A stretch of DNA of 64,000 bases from Cognatiluteimonas lumbrici (lineage in GTDB: Bacteria > Pseudomonadota > Gammaproteobacteria > Xanthomonadales > Xanthomonadaceae). The notes beneath the pieces are model-generated. The model had not been told where the DNA came from. It saw only the letters and a list, made by a program, of their open reading frames with translations, and did not search any database. Numbering within the stretch: position 1 is the stretch's first letter; each line of letters starts with the position of its first letter. The stretch lies in contig NZ_ML636798.1 in assembly GCF_006476065.1 (NCBI RefSeq), positions 2,058,207-2,122,206 of the forward strand, in the 5' to 3' direction. Made by a program: the position numbers and the translations under genes. Below, piece by piece: positions 9,072-18,943 of this stretch.

Positions 9072-9868
9072 TCCGCCAGGAAGGTTTCGAGCGACATGCG
9101 CGCGAAGATCTCCAGCTTGCCCCCCACCGTGCAGTTGAGGACGCGGCGTCCCGCCGCCTCGTAGGCTTCACGCGCCAGTGCGTAGCTGGCCTCGCTCTGG
9201 GCGAGGTCGGGAAGCTGCCACGTGGCGCCTTGCGGGAAGTAGTCCGGATCGAAGTGGTCGGCGTCGCGCTCGGCGGCCACCACCTCCATGTTGGCTGGGC
9301 CCTTGCTGCTGAAGTCGTGGTCGCAGCCCACCAGCGCGACATCGGTGAAGCCCATGTGGAATGCCAGTTGCAGCGCGACGAAGGTCACCGTGTAGCCTTG
9401 GTAGACACTGACGCTGCAGTCCCGCGCAAAGTGGGGCGCAGGCGCCGAATGCAGATAGGTCAGGTTGTCGCGCCTGCCGACGAGCGGATACGAGCCGCTG
9501 TCCAGGTACAGGTCGATCCCGGTTGTCCGGAAGAAGTCGAGGTTCTGTTCAATGACGAACGGATTGACGGCGACGATCGCGCCGGGCCGCAAGTCCGTCC
9601 GGGGAAACAGCAGGTTGATCTTGTTGAGCCCGAAGACGAACGCATCCGACGCGGCGAGCCGGTCGAAGTCGGTGGACAGTAGGCTCGGCCCATTGCAGAG
9701 GATGACCGCGCGGCTTCCTGCATGTCGGTCCCGCGATGCATGCAGGCGCCGTCGGGACCGCAGGGCCTCTGGATTCAGGTCCCACCTGAGGCGGTTCAGC
9801 GCCAGGCGCAACGCGAGCAGGTACGGATTGAGCGTTGCCCTTTGCGCGAGGATCGGATGGGAGGTCAT
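9068..9868 (-). CDS. DUF115 / MAF-like protein, possibly a sugar transferase
   Basis: A 266-residue protein with AVILCNGPSLLSTDFDRLA near residue 53, then GLNKINLLFPRTDL, IVAVNPFVIEQ and VALVGCDHDF. This pattern matches the DUF115 group, which includes motility-associated (Maf-type) sugar transferases and resembles CST-type sialyltransferases around the NGPSL loop. It lies in the run of minus-strand genes behind pilA, so a role in glycosylating pilin or building its glycan is reasonable but unproved. It may instead act on lipopolysaccharide. Confidence 0.65.
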   Translation of the reverse strand: MTSHPILAQRATLNPYLLALRLALNRLRWDLNPEALRSRRRLHASRDRHAGSRAVILCNGPSLLSTDFDRLAASDAFVFGLNKINLLFPRTDLRPGAIVAVNPFVIEQNLDFFRTTGIDLYLDSGSYPLVGRRDNLTYLHSAPAPHFARDCSVSVYQGYTVTFVALQLAFHMGFTDVALVGCDHDFSSKGPANMEVVAAERDADHFDPDYFPQGATWQLPDLAQSEASYALAREAYEAAGRRVLNCTVGGKLEIFARMSLETFLAD

Positions 9869-9898
9869 GGCGGCCGTGGAAGCGGGTCTTCGGTCAAT

Positions 9899-11311
9899 CT
9901 AGAGCATAGCGATGGCGAAATACGCCGCCAGCACCGCGACCGGGAGCGCCGAGGTGCGCAATTCGAAGGCCAACCCGCCCTCCGGGCCCATGCTGGCGCG
10001 AGACTTGTACGAGGACCAGGGCGCGTAGAAGCCGGCGTAGGCGATCAGCATGCCGAGGGGCAGCGCAGTCGCCGCCAGCGAAGGCCACAGGGCGACCGTG
10101 GCACCGATCCAGGCGACGGCCGTCACCACGTTGGCGATGTGCGCGATCATGCGGTTGCTGGTCATCAGCAACTGCACGTGCATCGCGCCAATCCGCTCGA
10201 ACAGCCCTGCAAGCGCGAGCAACAGCCAGAACAGCGGGCTGGGGAAGGTCGTCTGGCTCCCGACCAGGTCCAGGATCGGCCGGATGGCCAGGTCGGTCGC
10301 GATGGCGGCAGCCACGAACAATCCAAGGCTGAGCCGGATCGCCCTGTTCACGAGCGCCATGAGGTCGGCATCCGCGCCCATCGCGCGCAGCCGGTTGAAC
10401 ACGGGGATCTTCGTGTAGAACGGAACCTGTGAGAACTGGCTGATGATCTGCACCAGCCGCAGTGCGACCTGCACGCTCGCCGCTTCTCCTGCAGCGAGTA
10501 CGTTGGCCATCGCGATCGCCATGCCCTGCTGCACGCCGAACGAACTGATCGTCCCGACCGCGGTTCGCCACGCGGCCGGCCAGAGTCCACGCACCACTGC
10601 CCGCGTCTCGTCCCTGGACAGCTTCTCGCCCGTGTGGCCGGCGGTCATGCGCCGCGCGAGGACCCAGTTGATGAGTACTTGCGAGAGGACGCCTGCCTGG
10701 GCGGCCAGCACCAGCCCGAGCAGCCCGCCTCCGGCCAGGAGCACCACCACCTGCAATGGAATGAATGCCAGGCCGTTGCATGCCTCCCAGCGCTTCATCT
10801 GGGCGATGCGGTTGGCGCCCAGCAGGAAGCTGGAGTTGGCGTTGCCGATGATCGCGGATGCCGTGGACCCAACGATCACGATCCATCCCAGCCAACCATC
10901 GACGGGCACCTCGATGCGACCGATGGGCCTGGCCACCGCCAGCGTGCCCAGTGTCGCCAGCAACAGCAGCGTCGCCAGGCCGAGCCTCCGGTACAGCCAG
11001 CGCATCGCGGCCATGGTGCGCGAGATGCTTGCCCAGTCCGGACGCGCCTCCTCCTTGGGAACCCGCGACTGTGCCGTCGGCGCCAGCGTCGACCCGCCCG
11101 CAAACCCGTAGGCGATCTCCCGGGAGAAGGTGGCGCCGAAGCCGAAGTCGACCAGCAGTTGCAGGCTGGTGATCGTCGAGAACAGAAGCCAGACCGAAAC
11201 TTCGGCGCTCGAGAGCTGCGCCAGCGCCGCGGGAAGTACCACCGCGAAGCCGACCAGGCGCACGGCGAGGGCGGCCCATGCCATCAGGCTGGGTGACTCG
11301 AGCGGCCGCAT
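9899..11311 (-). CDS. Polysaccharide flippase-like membrane protein (Wzx/MATE-type)
   Basis: A very hydrophobic protein of about 470 residues with some 12 predicted membrane segments spread along its whole length and no soluble domain. Early segments include VRLVGFAVVLPAAL and VSVWLLFSTITSLQLLVDFGFG. This looks like a Wzx-type exporter that moves lipid-linked glycans across the inner membrane. The ATG at 11311 leaves a 13-base gap to the upstream gene; an ATG at 11344 would overlap it by 20 bases. A flippase would deliver the glycan to the periplasm, where the GT-C-like proteins would act (inference). Confidence 0.75.
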   Translation of the reverse strand: MRPLESPSLMAWAALAVRLVGFAVVLPAALAQLSSAEVSVWLLFSTITSLQLLVDFGFGATFSREIAYGFAGGSTLAPTAQSRVPKEEARPDWASISRTMAAMRWLYRRLGLATLLLLATLGTLAVARPIGRIEVPVDGWLGWIVIVGSTASAIIGNANSSFLLGANRIAQMKRWEACNGLAFIPLQVVVLLAGGGLLGLVLAAQAGVLSQVLINWVLARRMTAGHTGEKLSRDETRAVVRGLWPAAWRTAVGTISSFGVQQGMAIAMANVLAAGEAASVQVALRLVQIISQFSQVPFYTKIPVFNRLRAMGADADLMALVNRAIRLSLGLFVAAAIATDLAIRPILDLVGSQTTFPSPLFWLLLALAGLFERIGAMHVQLLMTSNRMIAHIANVVTAVAWIGATVALWPSLAATALPLGMLIAYAGFYAPWSSYKSRASMGPEGGLAFELRTSALPVAVLAAYFAIAML

Positions 11312-11324
11312 CGGAGCCGCGGAA

Positions 11325-12269
11325 CTAGGGAGCCAGCCCTGCATTGAAGCGGGGTGCGTCGAGGTCGTCGCTGAAGGTGTTCATCGACGCAAAAGCGCCG
11401 ACGTGGCTTGCGGAAGTGCTCCTGGACTTTCGCAGTGTGCGAACGAAATTGCGCGCGGCCCGGACCGGGTGGAAATCGAGCAGCTCGGAGAAGAAGGCCA
11501 CGGCTTCGGGTGCAAGGAACCCGCGCTTCGCCGCATGCACGAGGTGCTCGTTTTCGTAGAGCGCGCGGTCACGCAGCGTGGGCGGATGCATCGGAAGAAG
11601 CACGTCGTCCGGGTCGTGGACGATGACGTTCACGCCGTTCCACCAGCCAGCGCGCGCGCTTTCGAGCTGTTCCGCGGTCGCGTTGCCCGGATGGGTGGGT
11701 GTGTATGCCTGGAAGAGGAGTTTGAACTCCGGGTGGGCCACGAGGAAGTCGCGGTTGGCGAGGCGCACGTGGCGGTAGTTGCAGTCGTCCACCACGATGA
11801 TTGCGTTCCGAGCGAGATGCGGCCTCGCCAGCAGCAGGCACATCAGCTGGCTGCGGTAGTCATGCGGCCCGTCCACGAAGTAGAGGCCGGCCTTGGTGCC
11901 CGGCATCAACTCGGTGTAGCGCTCGAGGGCGTCTTCGTAGTCGAGGTCGAGCAGGGTGGCATTCTGGATCGCGTTGTCCGCGATGCGGGTTTCGATGATG
12001 GACTTGTTGGTGCCCTCGGGGTCGAACTGGGAGAAATTGTCGATGCCGAAGGCGCGGATTCCGGGAGATGCATGTGCCACCGACAGCAACGTATTGCCCT
12101 GGAACACGCCGATTTCGAGATAGCAGCCGCGCTCGCGCTGGTGCAATGCCAGGCGCTGCAGCATGCCGACGAGCGCTCCACCCGACAGGCCGCTGACGCC
12201 GCGAAGCTGGCCAATGCGCCCATCGGCCTCGGCCTCCACGATCAACTGCCCAACCGTCGAAAAATCCAT
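11325..12269 (-). CDS. Class I SAM-dependent methyltransferase (Methyltransf_24-like)
   Basis: A 314-residue protein with motif I YLEIGVFQGNTLLSV, an acidic tip AFGIDNFSQFDPEG, LYFVDGPHDYRSQL and IIVVDDCNYRHV. The VDGPHDY stretch is typical of Methyltransf_24/cephalosporin-hydroxylase-like methyltransferases often found in glycan clusters. The ATG at 12269 has a good GAGGTGGGA ribosome-binding site. It lies 16 bases after the GT-C-like gene and is probably in the pilA-proximal operon. The substrate is unknown. Confidence 0.75.
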   Translation of the reverse strand: MDFSTVGQLIVEAEADGRIGQLRGVSGLSGGALVGMLQRLALHQRERGCYLEIGVFQGNTLLSVAHASPGIRAFGIDNFSQFDPEGTNKSIIETRIADNAIQNATLLDLDYEDALERYTELMPGTKAGLYFVDGPHDYRSQLMCLLLARPHLARNAIIVVDDCNYRHVRLANRDFLVAHPEFKLLFQAYTPTHPGNATAEQLESARAGWWNGVNVIVHDPDDVLLPMHPPTLRDRALYENEHLVHAAKRGFLAPEAVAFFSELLDFHPVRAARNFVRTLRKSRSTSASHVGAFASMNTFSDDLDAPRFNAGLAP

Positions 12270-12285
12270 TCCCACCTCGTCAGGC

Positions 12286-14277
12286 TCACGGACCCGGGCC
12301 GGGTTGCTGCCCCTCCGGAGCCACAGGGCTCCGCTCCTGCGCGAGTCGTTCCAGTTCCCGCGCCAACGCCTCATTCTGGCCCAGCTGGCCGAGGTTGCGC
12401 AGCCTTGCGATCGGCGCGGCCGCGAGGTCGGGGCGCCCCGAGGCGATCAGCATCCGCGCGAGGGTCTCCTGGTATTGGACGACGTGCGGAGCGCGCTCGG
12501 CCGCCTCCTGCCACAGTCGAAGGGCCAGGTTCGGGTCGCGCAGCCCGTTGAGTGCGTAGTTTCCGTAGATGCTCAGCGTCTCGGGATGGCGCTGCCGCGC
12601 CAGCGCGTTTTCGAACACCGCGACCACCGGCGCGAGCGGCAGCTCGCACTGGTTGACGGGAACGCACTTGGCCAGCGTTCCCAATGCGTTGTGGCCCTCG
12701 GCGCCGATGGGGCCGGCGGCCAGCTTGCGTTCCAGGCCCCGCCACCAGTCCGGGTCGATGCCGCGGCCGGTGCGGGCCGCCAGCAGGATCGCCGCGCTCT
12801 CGGGTAGAGGCGTCGCCCGCGGGACCTGCCGCGCCCGTTCCAGCGCGGCGAACGCCTCGTCCACGTATGGGGACGCCGGGTCGAACCCGCTCAGGAGGAT
12901 GTAGTCGCGGGCGAGGTCGTAGGTGGCCCGGGGGGACTGCGGGTGCTTGGCGGCTTCGCTCATCGCGAAGCGGAGCGGGTTGCTCCATTCCAGTGCGCGC
13001 AGTGCGGTGGTGCCGGCATACAGGAGCAGCAGGACCATCGCCAGCAGCACCCCGATCCTGCGGAACCGGTCCGAGTCGCCGGCGAGGCGCAGCAGCACGT
13101 CGGCCAGCACCAGGCACAACCCGAGCGACGCGAAGTAGTTGCGATGCTCGTACACCAGCTCCAGCGGCCAGATGGTCGCGGTGAGCAGGTGGGCGCAAAG
13201 GAACCAGGCCAGGCCGAGCGCCATGAGCGGGCGTCGCGTGCGCAGCCACGCCGCTGCCGCCGCCAGCCCGGCGAGCATCAGCAGCGCCACCAGCGTGGAC
13301 GGCGGCTGCAGCAGGCCGCGCGAGACCACGTAGTCGTCGTGGTAGAGGCTGAGCTGGCCCAGGTTCGGCAGCAGCGTCCAGCGGAGGTAGTCCACCAGCA
13401 CGCGCCCCTCGGTGAGCAGGCGCTCGCCGAGATCGAAGTCACGGGTTGCATAGACGCCGTTGCCCAGGACCTGCGGGACCATCCACCACAGCCCAACCAC
13501 GGCGGGCAGCACGACGATGCAGGCGAACAGTGCCAGCAACCGGCGGTCCGGGCGCCCACGGTCGGTGCCGAACCACAGCAGGGCCCACTCGATCGCGAGG
13601 GCATACACGGGCAGGAGCGCCGCGGACTCCTTCGCCAGTACGCCCAGCGCGGTGCCGCCGAGCAGGCCGCCCAGGACCAGCGCCCAACCGCCGTGCCCGG
13701 CCTGCAGCCGCAGGCGCCCGGCCAAGTACATCGCCAGGCCGGCGAACACGAAGGTGTGGCACAGCGATTCCATGCGCTGTACTACGAACAGCACGGCCAT
13801 CAGGTTGATCGGGTTGAGCGCCCAGGCCGCGGCGATCCACAGCGCGATGCGCGCGTCGCGGGCATCGGTGCCCATCCCCGGGCGGATTGCGCGCAGCAGC
13901 AAACGGCACAGCACAAACACCAGCAGGGCGTTGAGCAGGTGGATACCCAGGTTCGTCGCCTTCATCCAGTACGGGTCGAGCCCGGTGGCGGCGTGGTTGA
14001 TGGCGAAGGTCAACGAGGCCAGGGGCCGTTGCATCGCGCTGGCGGGAGAGGAGAAGGCGGCCGCCAGCCAGTCGCGCCAGCCCGACTCCCAGCCGACGTG
14101 CAGGGCCGTGTTCTCGATGATGTTGGGGTAGTCGTCGAACACGAAGCCGCCGCGCAGGCCGGGCCAGTAGACCAGCGCCACGACCAGCAGCAACGCGGCG
14201 ATCCCCAGCCAGCCGGAGGCGGCCTTCGACAGGGCCGGTGCCGGCGCAGGACGGATCGGCATGGGCGTACCCGGCAT
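12286..14277 (-). CDS. Multispanning GT-C-like membrane protein with C-terminal TPR-like region (copy 2)
   Basis: A 663-residue protein with about 11-12 hydrophobic segments in the first 450 residues and a helical TPR-like soluble tail. The first loop after helix 1 carries FVFDDYPNI, with paired acidic residues as in GT-C transferases that use polyprenyl-phosphate sugars. YEHRNYFAS sits in a later loop, as in TMTC-type O-mannosyltransferases. It overlaps the stop of its paralogue upstream (TGATG), so the two are translationally coupled. Being two genes from pilA, it is a candidate pilin glycosyltransferase; it is not an evident PglL/PilO homologue. Fold and function are inferred. Confidence 0.65.
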   Translation of the reverse strand: MPGTPMPIRPAPAPALSKAASGWLGIAALLLVVALVYWPGLRGGFVFDDYPNIIENTALHVGWESGWRDWLAAAFSSPASAMQRPLASLTFAINHAATGLDPYWMKATNLGIHLLNALLVFVLCRLLLRAIRPGMGTDARDARIALWIAAAWALNPINLMAVLFVVQRMESLCHTFVFAGLAMYLAGRLRLQAGHGGWALVLGGLLGGTALGVLAKESAALLPVYALAIEWALLWFGTDRGRPDRRLLALFACIVVLPAVVGLWWMVPQVLGNGVYATRDFDLGERLLTEGRVLVDYLRWTLLPNLGQLSLYHDDYVVSRGLLQPPSTLVALLMLAGLAAAAAWLRTRRPLMALGLAWFLCAHLLTATIWPLELVYEHRNYFASLGLCLVLADVLLRLAGDSDRFRRIGVLLAMVLLLLYAGTTALRALEWSNPLRFAMSEAAKHPQSPRATYDLARDYILLSGFDPASPYVDEAFAALERARQVPRATPLPESAAILLAARTGRGIDPDWWRGLERKLAAGPIGAEGHNALGTLAKCVPVNQCELPLAPVVAVFENALARQRHPETLSIYGNYALNGLRDPNLALRLWQEAAERAPHVVQYQETLARMLIASGRPDLAAAPIARLRNLGQLGQNEALARELERLAQERSPVAPEGQQPGPGP

Positions 14278-16265
14278 CAGTCTTCGTTCCCCCGTGGCCG
14301 CGCGGCGTCGGCGACGAGCCGGCGCCGGAGATGCGCGATCTCGGCGTCATAGTAGCCGCAGTGCCGGAGCAGCCACCGGTGCAGCCCGGGCATGTCGCGG
14401 ATCCTGCTGGCCGCGGGCGCGGGGATCCGCGCATAGGCGTCGAGATGCTCGACGCCCAACGCCTGGGCGCCGACGTCGCCGAGTGCCGCCGCCTGTACCA
14501 GCGCGTAGTTCGGGTCCGGATGCAACTCCAGCGCGGCGTTGAACCATTCGAGCGCGACCTCCGGCCGTCCTTCGGCCAGCGCGATCCTGCCCTTCGCATG
14601 CATTATTTCGCGCAGTCGGCGTGGCGGCTGGTTCAGCGGATTGGAAGCCGCGGCGTCGGCCAGCAACTCGAGTCCTTCCAGCCCCAGTCCGTTGCATTGC
14701 CGGATCGCCGGCTCGCGTGCCGCATCCTGCAGCCACATGTTCATGGCGAACGTCCACCGCCCGGTCAGGCGCGTGGCCTCGATCGCCTGCCGCCGGGTCT
14801 CCGGAGCCAGTGCGCCGTTGGCGAGGCACTCCATGCTGACGGCGTTGAAGGCGACGTCCACCGATTGCGGATGTCGTGCCTGCAACTGGTGGACCGTGTC
14901 CAGGGCACCGGCGGCGTCTCCCCGCTGTAGGCGTTGCCACGCCGCCGCGACCTGCGCCCTGGCCGAGTCGTCCTGGTGCGAGGCGGTCAACGCGGTGAGC
15001 AGCGCCGGGTTGCCCCACACGGACGCGCGCTGGTGGGTCAGCACGAGCAGAGCGACCAGCAGCAGCGCCACGGCTCCCGCGCGGTAGCGCAGGTAGGCGC
15101 CGGGCTTCAACAGCAGGTGGGCGAGCGGCCAGCCGAGGAATGCCGCCGGCAGGTAGTTGCGGTGCTCGAAGTAGAGCTCGAGCGCGACGACGCTGCTTTC
15201 CATCAGGTGCGCCGCGAGGAAGAACAGCCAGGCGAAGCTCGCGATCGGGAAGCGCCGGCGGAAGGCCAGCGCGGCGACGACGCTGGCGAGCAGGGCGAAG
15301 GCGGCGGGCAGCGTGGAGAACGGCTCGGTCCAGCCGCGCGAGGCCTGGAAGCCCTCGACGAACAGGCCGCCCCCGCCGGCCCTGGGCAGGACCAGGTGCG
15401 CCACGTAGTCCCACAGCACGCGGGGTTGCGTCAGCAGCCGCTCGCCGATGGTCCAGTCGCGACCGGCGAGCTGGACGGACCACAGGCTGGCGCCGTGATG
15501 CACGAGGTAGCCCAGCAGCAGCAGGCTCGGGAGGCCTAGGCAGAGCGCGGCGGCCCGGTCCGTCGCACGCCGTGCCTGCGAAGCCGTGGCCGGGCGGTAG
15601 ATCCACAGGTGCGCGAGGCCGGCCAGCAACGGGACGAGGAAACCGTTTGCCTTGGACAACCCGGCCAGCACGGTGAAGCCGCCGACCCCGAGCAAAGCCC
15701 AGGCCCATCCGGACCGCGGCCGGTCGGCTTCGAAGCGCCCGACGGCGCGGTCCCAGGCCAGCATTGCGAGCATCGCGAACGTCATCGGCAGCATCGCTTC
15801 GCGCTGCACGACGTACAGCGTCGTGGACACGAAGAACGGGTGCGCGGCCCACAGCGCGGCAGCGGTCCACGGTGTCCAGGGCGAGGTTCGCAGCCCCGGC
15901 ATCCGGCGTGCCAGCGCCTGCTGCAAGCGGGTGAGCAGCACCCCGAGCAGCGCGAAGTTCAGCAGGTGCAGGACGAGGTTGGTGCGCTTGAACGGCCACG
16001 GGTCGGCCGGCCATTGCTGCGCGTCGAGCAGGAAGCTCAGCATCGCCACCGGACGGCCGGTGGGATCCGCGCTGCCCGAGGTCAGGTAGAACAGGAAGCT
16101 CCGCCAGTCGTCCATCGGGCCGAAGGCGCCGAGCTTGTCGAGGTTGGCGAAGTCGTCGAACAGGAACGGTCCGGCGAGGCCGGGCCAATAGGACCATGCC
16201 AGCAGCGCCGCGGCCGCACAGGCCGCGGCGCGGATGTAGCGCGTTTGCCGGATGCGATCCGTCAC
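14277..16265 (-). CDS. Multispanning GT-C-like membrane protein with C-terminal TPR-like region (copy 1)
   Basis: A 662-residue paralogue of the next gene, with the same plan: helix 1, then FLFDDFANL, a multi-helix core, YFEHRNYLPAAF in a late loop, and an Ala/Leu-rich TPR-like tail from about residue 450. It starts with GTG and lacks a clear ribosome-binding site. It is the first gene after pilA and is separated from it by a hairpin that could reduce read-through. The pair may have split substrate roles or form a heteromer (inference). Members of this family near pilA in other bacteria would be the best comparison. Confidence 0.65.
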   Translation of the reverse strand: MTDRIRQTRYIRAAACAAAALLAWSYWPGLAGPFLFDDFANLDKLGAFGPMDDWRSFLFYLTSGSADPTGRPVAMLSFLLDAQQWPADPWPFKRTNLVLHLLNFALLGVLLTRLQQALARRMPGLRTSPWTPWTAAALWAAHPFFVSTTLYVVQREAMLPMTFAMLAMLAWDRAVGRFEADRPRSGWAWALLGVGGFTVLAGLSKANGFLVPLLAGLAHLWIYRPATASQARRATDRAAALCLGLPSLLLLGYLVHHGASLWSVQLAGRDWTIGERLLTQPRVLWDYVAHLVLPRAGGGGLFVEGFQASRGWTEPFSTLPAAFALLASVVAALAFRRRFPIASFAWLFFLAAHLMESSVVALELYFEHRNYLPAAFLGWPLAHLLLKPGAYLRYRAGAVALLLVALLVLTHQRASVWGNPALLTALTASHQDDSARAQVAAAWQRLQRGDAAGALDTVHQLQARHPQSVDVAFNAVSMECLANGALAPETRRQAIEATRLTGRWTFAMNMWLQDAAREPAIRQCNGLGLEGLELLADAAASNPLNQPPRRLREIMHAKGRIALAEGRPEVALEWFNAALELHPDPNYALVQAAALGDVGAQALGVEHLDAYARIPAPAASRIRDMPGLHRWLLRHCGYYDAEIAHLRRRLVADAARPRGNED

Positions 16266-16285
16266 GTCTTGGTCATGGACAGAAG

Positions 16286-16308
16286 AAGGGCCGCACGAGG
16301 CGGCCCTT
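16286..16308 (-). terminator. Hairpin terminator/attenuator behind pilA
   Basis: A perfect 9 bp stem (AAGGGCCGC with GCGGCCCTT) and a 5-base loop lie 25 bases past the pilA stop, followed on the minus strand by CTTCTGT. The U-tract is weak, so partial read-through is likely. That would give abundant pilA transcript and low expression of the downstream glycan genes. Confidence 0.7.
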
Positions 16309-16332
16309 CGTCAGCTACTGTCTCGCGCGTGC

Positions 16333-16767
16333 TTAGTTGCGGCACTCGGACGGCAGGTAGCGGGTCGGGTTGCCGTTGGCCTTGCAGACCCAGTCCACCG
16401 AACCGGCGTAGGTGACCGGCGACAGCTGCAGGGTGCTGGTCATCTCCGGCAGCGTGGTGCCGTTGTAGTCGATGTCGATGATGCCGCCGGAGCCGACGGT
16501 CACGGAATCGACGTACTCACCCTGGATGGTGTTCGCGTCCGGGGCACCGGCCGAGGCGTTGCTGCCCGGCATGGAGCTGGTGGACGAGTAGGTCTCGGTC
16601 ACCGCGAGCTTGGCAGCGGCGGCCAGGTTGATGCCCTCGGACACCTTCGCGCGGACCGAGTAGTCCTGGTACGCCGGGATCGCGATGGCCATCAGGATGC
16701 CGAGGATCGCGATCACGATCATCAGCTCGATCAGGGTGAAGCCTTGCTGCACCTTCTTCATGTTCAT
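16333..16767 (-). CDS. pilA: Type IV major pilin PilA
   Basis: A 144-residue prepilin. The short leader MNMKKVQQG is cut by PilD before [20 protein letters not shown], leaving a mature pilin of 135 residues with Glu at position 5. The C-terminus has the two cysteines of the D-region loop ([16 protein letters not shown]). A Ser-rich stretch [14 protein letters not shown] could be an O-glycosylation target (inference). The ATG at 16767 is preferred because AGGGGAA lies 7-8 bases upstream; a second ATG is at 16761. The gene has its own sigma-54 promoter and lies downstream of pilR on the same strand. Confidence 0.96.
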   Translation of the reverse strand: MNMKKVQQGFTLIELMIVIAILGILMAIAIPAYQDYSVRAKVSEGINLAAAAKLAVTETYSSTSSMPGSNASAGAPDANTIQGEYVDSVTVGSGGIIDIDYNGTTLPEMTSTLQLSPVTYAGSVDWVCKANGNPTRYLPSECRN

Positions 16768-16862
16768 GTCTATTCCCCTAGGGTTGAACTTCACGTGCCG
16801 ACATGGCCGGTTTCCCGGTCCTCGGTAGCCGTGCAATGTTCTGCACGTGCACGGACTATGCA

Positions 16863-16879
16863 CGCATTTAGCGTGCCAA
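16863..16879 (-). promoter_or_regulatory. Sigma-54 promoter of pilA
   Basis: On the minus strand the sequence reads TTGGCACGCTAAATGCG, with GG and GC exactly ten bases apart, the -24/-12 signature of RpoN promoters. Transcription would start near 16852, leaving a leader of about 85 bases before the pilA ATG. PilR, encoded immediately upstream, is the expected enhancer-binding activator. Confidence 0.85.
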
Positions 16880-16983
16880 GGGAGGGGGCCCGCAACCTTT
16901 TTGCCGATTTGGGGGGATGGTCACGGATGGCCCGACGGAAGGCGTGTCAAAAAGTGACGCTGCACGTCAATGGGTGACGCGGC

Positions 16984-18381
<1,398 letters not shown>

Positions 18382-18421
18382 GACGCAACCTTAACGGATG
18401 GCGTGCCGCGAGGGATGCACC

Positions 18422-18450
18422 TTGCGTACCATTTCCCGGGGTGCTATACA
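18422..18450 (+). promoter_or_regulatory. Promoter of the hicBA-type toxin-antitoxin operon
   Basis: A sigma-70-like promoter: -35 TTGCGT at 18422-18427, a 17-base spacer, and -10 TATACA at 18445-18450. It lies in the 94-base gap between divergent pilR and the antitoxin gene, about 25 bases before the antitoxin ATG. Confidence 0.6.
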
Positions 18451-18455
18451 TGTAT
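18446..18455 (+). promoter_or_regulatory. Candidate autoregulatory operator
   Basis: The perfect 10 bp palindrome ATACATGTAT overlaps the -10 box. Ribbon-helix-helix antitoxins bind short palindromes of this kind at their own promoters, so this is a likely operator for the fused antitoxin (inference). Confidence 0.5.
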
Positions 18456-18475
18456 TGCATTCTCCGGAGGACATC

Positions 18476-18943
18476 ATGCTCGCCATTCGATTGCCCGCCG
18501 AAATCGAACAACGACTCGAAACGCTGGCCAGGCGCACCGGTCGCAGCAAGAGCTACTACGTGCGTGCGGCGATCATGGAACACTTGCAGGGTCTGGAAGA
18601 CCGCCATATTGCGGAGGTCCAGATGGGCGCTGCGGATGCCGACCGCACGGGCATCTTGCGGCTGGCCGAGCTGAAAGAACGCTACGAGGCACTGCCTTCG
18701 GAGCAAGTGCCCCGAGGGAAGGAGAAGATCATCATGCGACTGAGCGCAGTCCTCATGCCGGCGCAGGAAGGTGGATTCGTCGCCCTCAATGCCGAGACCG
18801 GGACCACCACCCAGGGCGACTCCATCGAGGAGGCGCTGGCGAACCTGCGGGAGGCGACGGAACTCTATCTCGAGGGGGTTCCGGCAGCGGCCGTTGGGCA
18901 CGCGGTGCTGACGACTTTCAACGTCGCGGCGCGTGCCGCCTAG
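18476..18943 (+). CDS. Antitoxin: ribbon-helix-helix domain fused to HicB
   Basis: A 155-residue protein in one frame. Residues 1-50 (MLAIRLPAEIEQRLETLA, then TGRSKSYYVRAAIMEHL) match RelB/CopG ribbon-helix-helix DNA-binding antitoxins. A linker follows, and from M87 the sequence is a short HicB fold (MRLSAVLMPAQEGGFVAL...GDSIEEALANLREATELYLEG). HicB normally masks HicA and often has a C-terminal DNA-binding domain; here the DNA-binding part is N-terminal. AAGGAG at 18719-18724 lies nine bases before the M87 codon (18734), so a separate 69-residue HicB may also be made. The first ATG has GGAGG five bases upstream. It is either a functional fusion or a RelB remnant reading into hicB. Confidence 0.75.
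   Translation: MLAIRLPAEIEQRLETLARRTGRSKSYYVRAAIMEHLQGLEDRHIAEVQMGAADADRTGILRLAELKERYEALPSEQVPRGKEKIIMRLSAVLMPAQEGGFVALNAETGTTTQGDSIEEALANLREATELYLEGVPAAAVGHAVLTTFNVAARAA

Noticed and set aside
18476-18733. A separate relB-type antitoxin gene with its own stop before hicB
   Set aside because: No stop occurs between the two parts; the frame continues through M87 into HicB.
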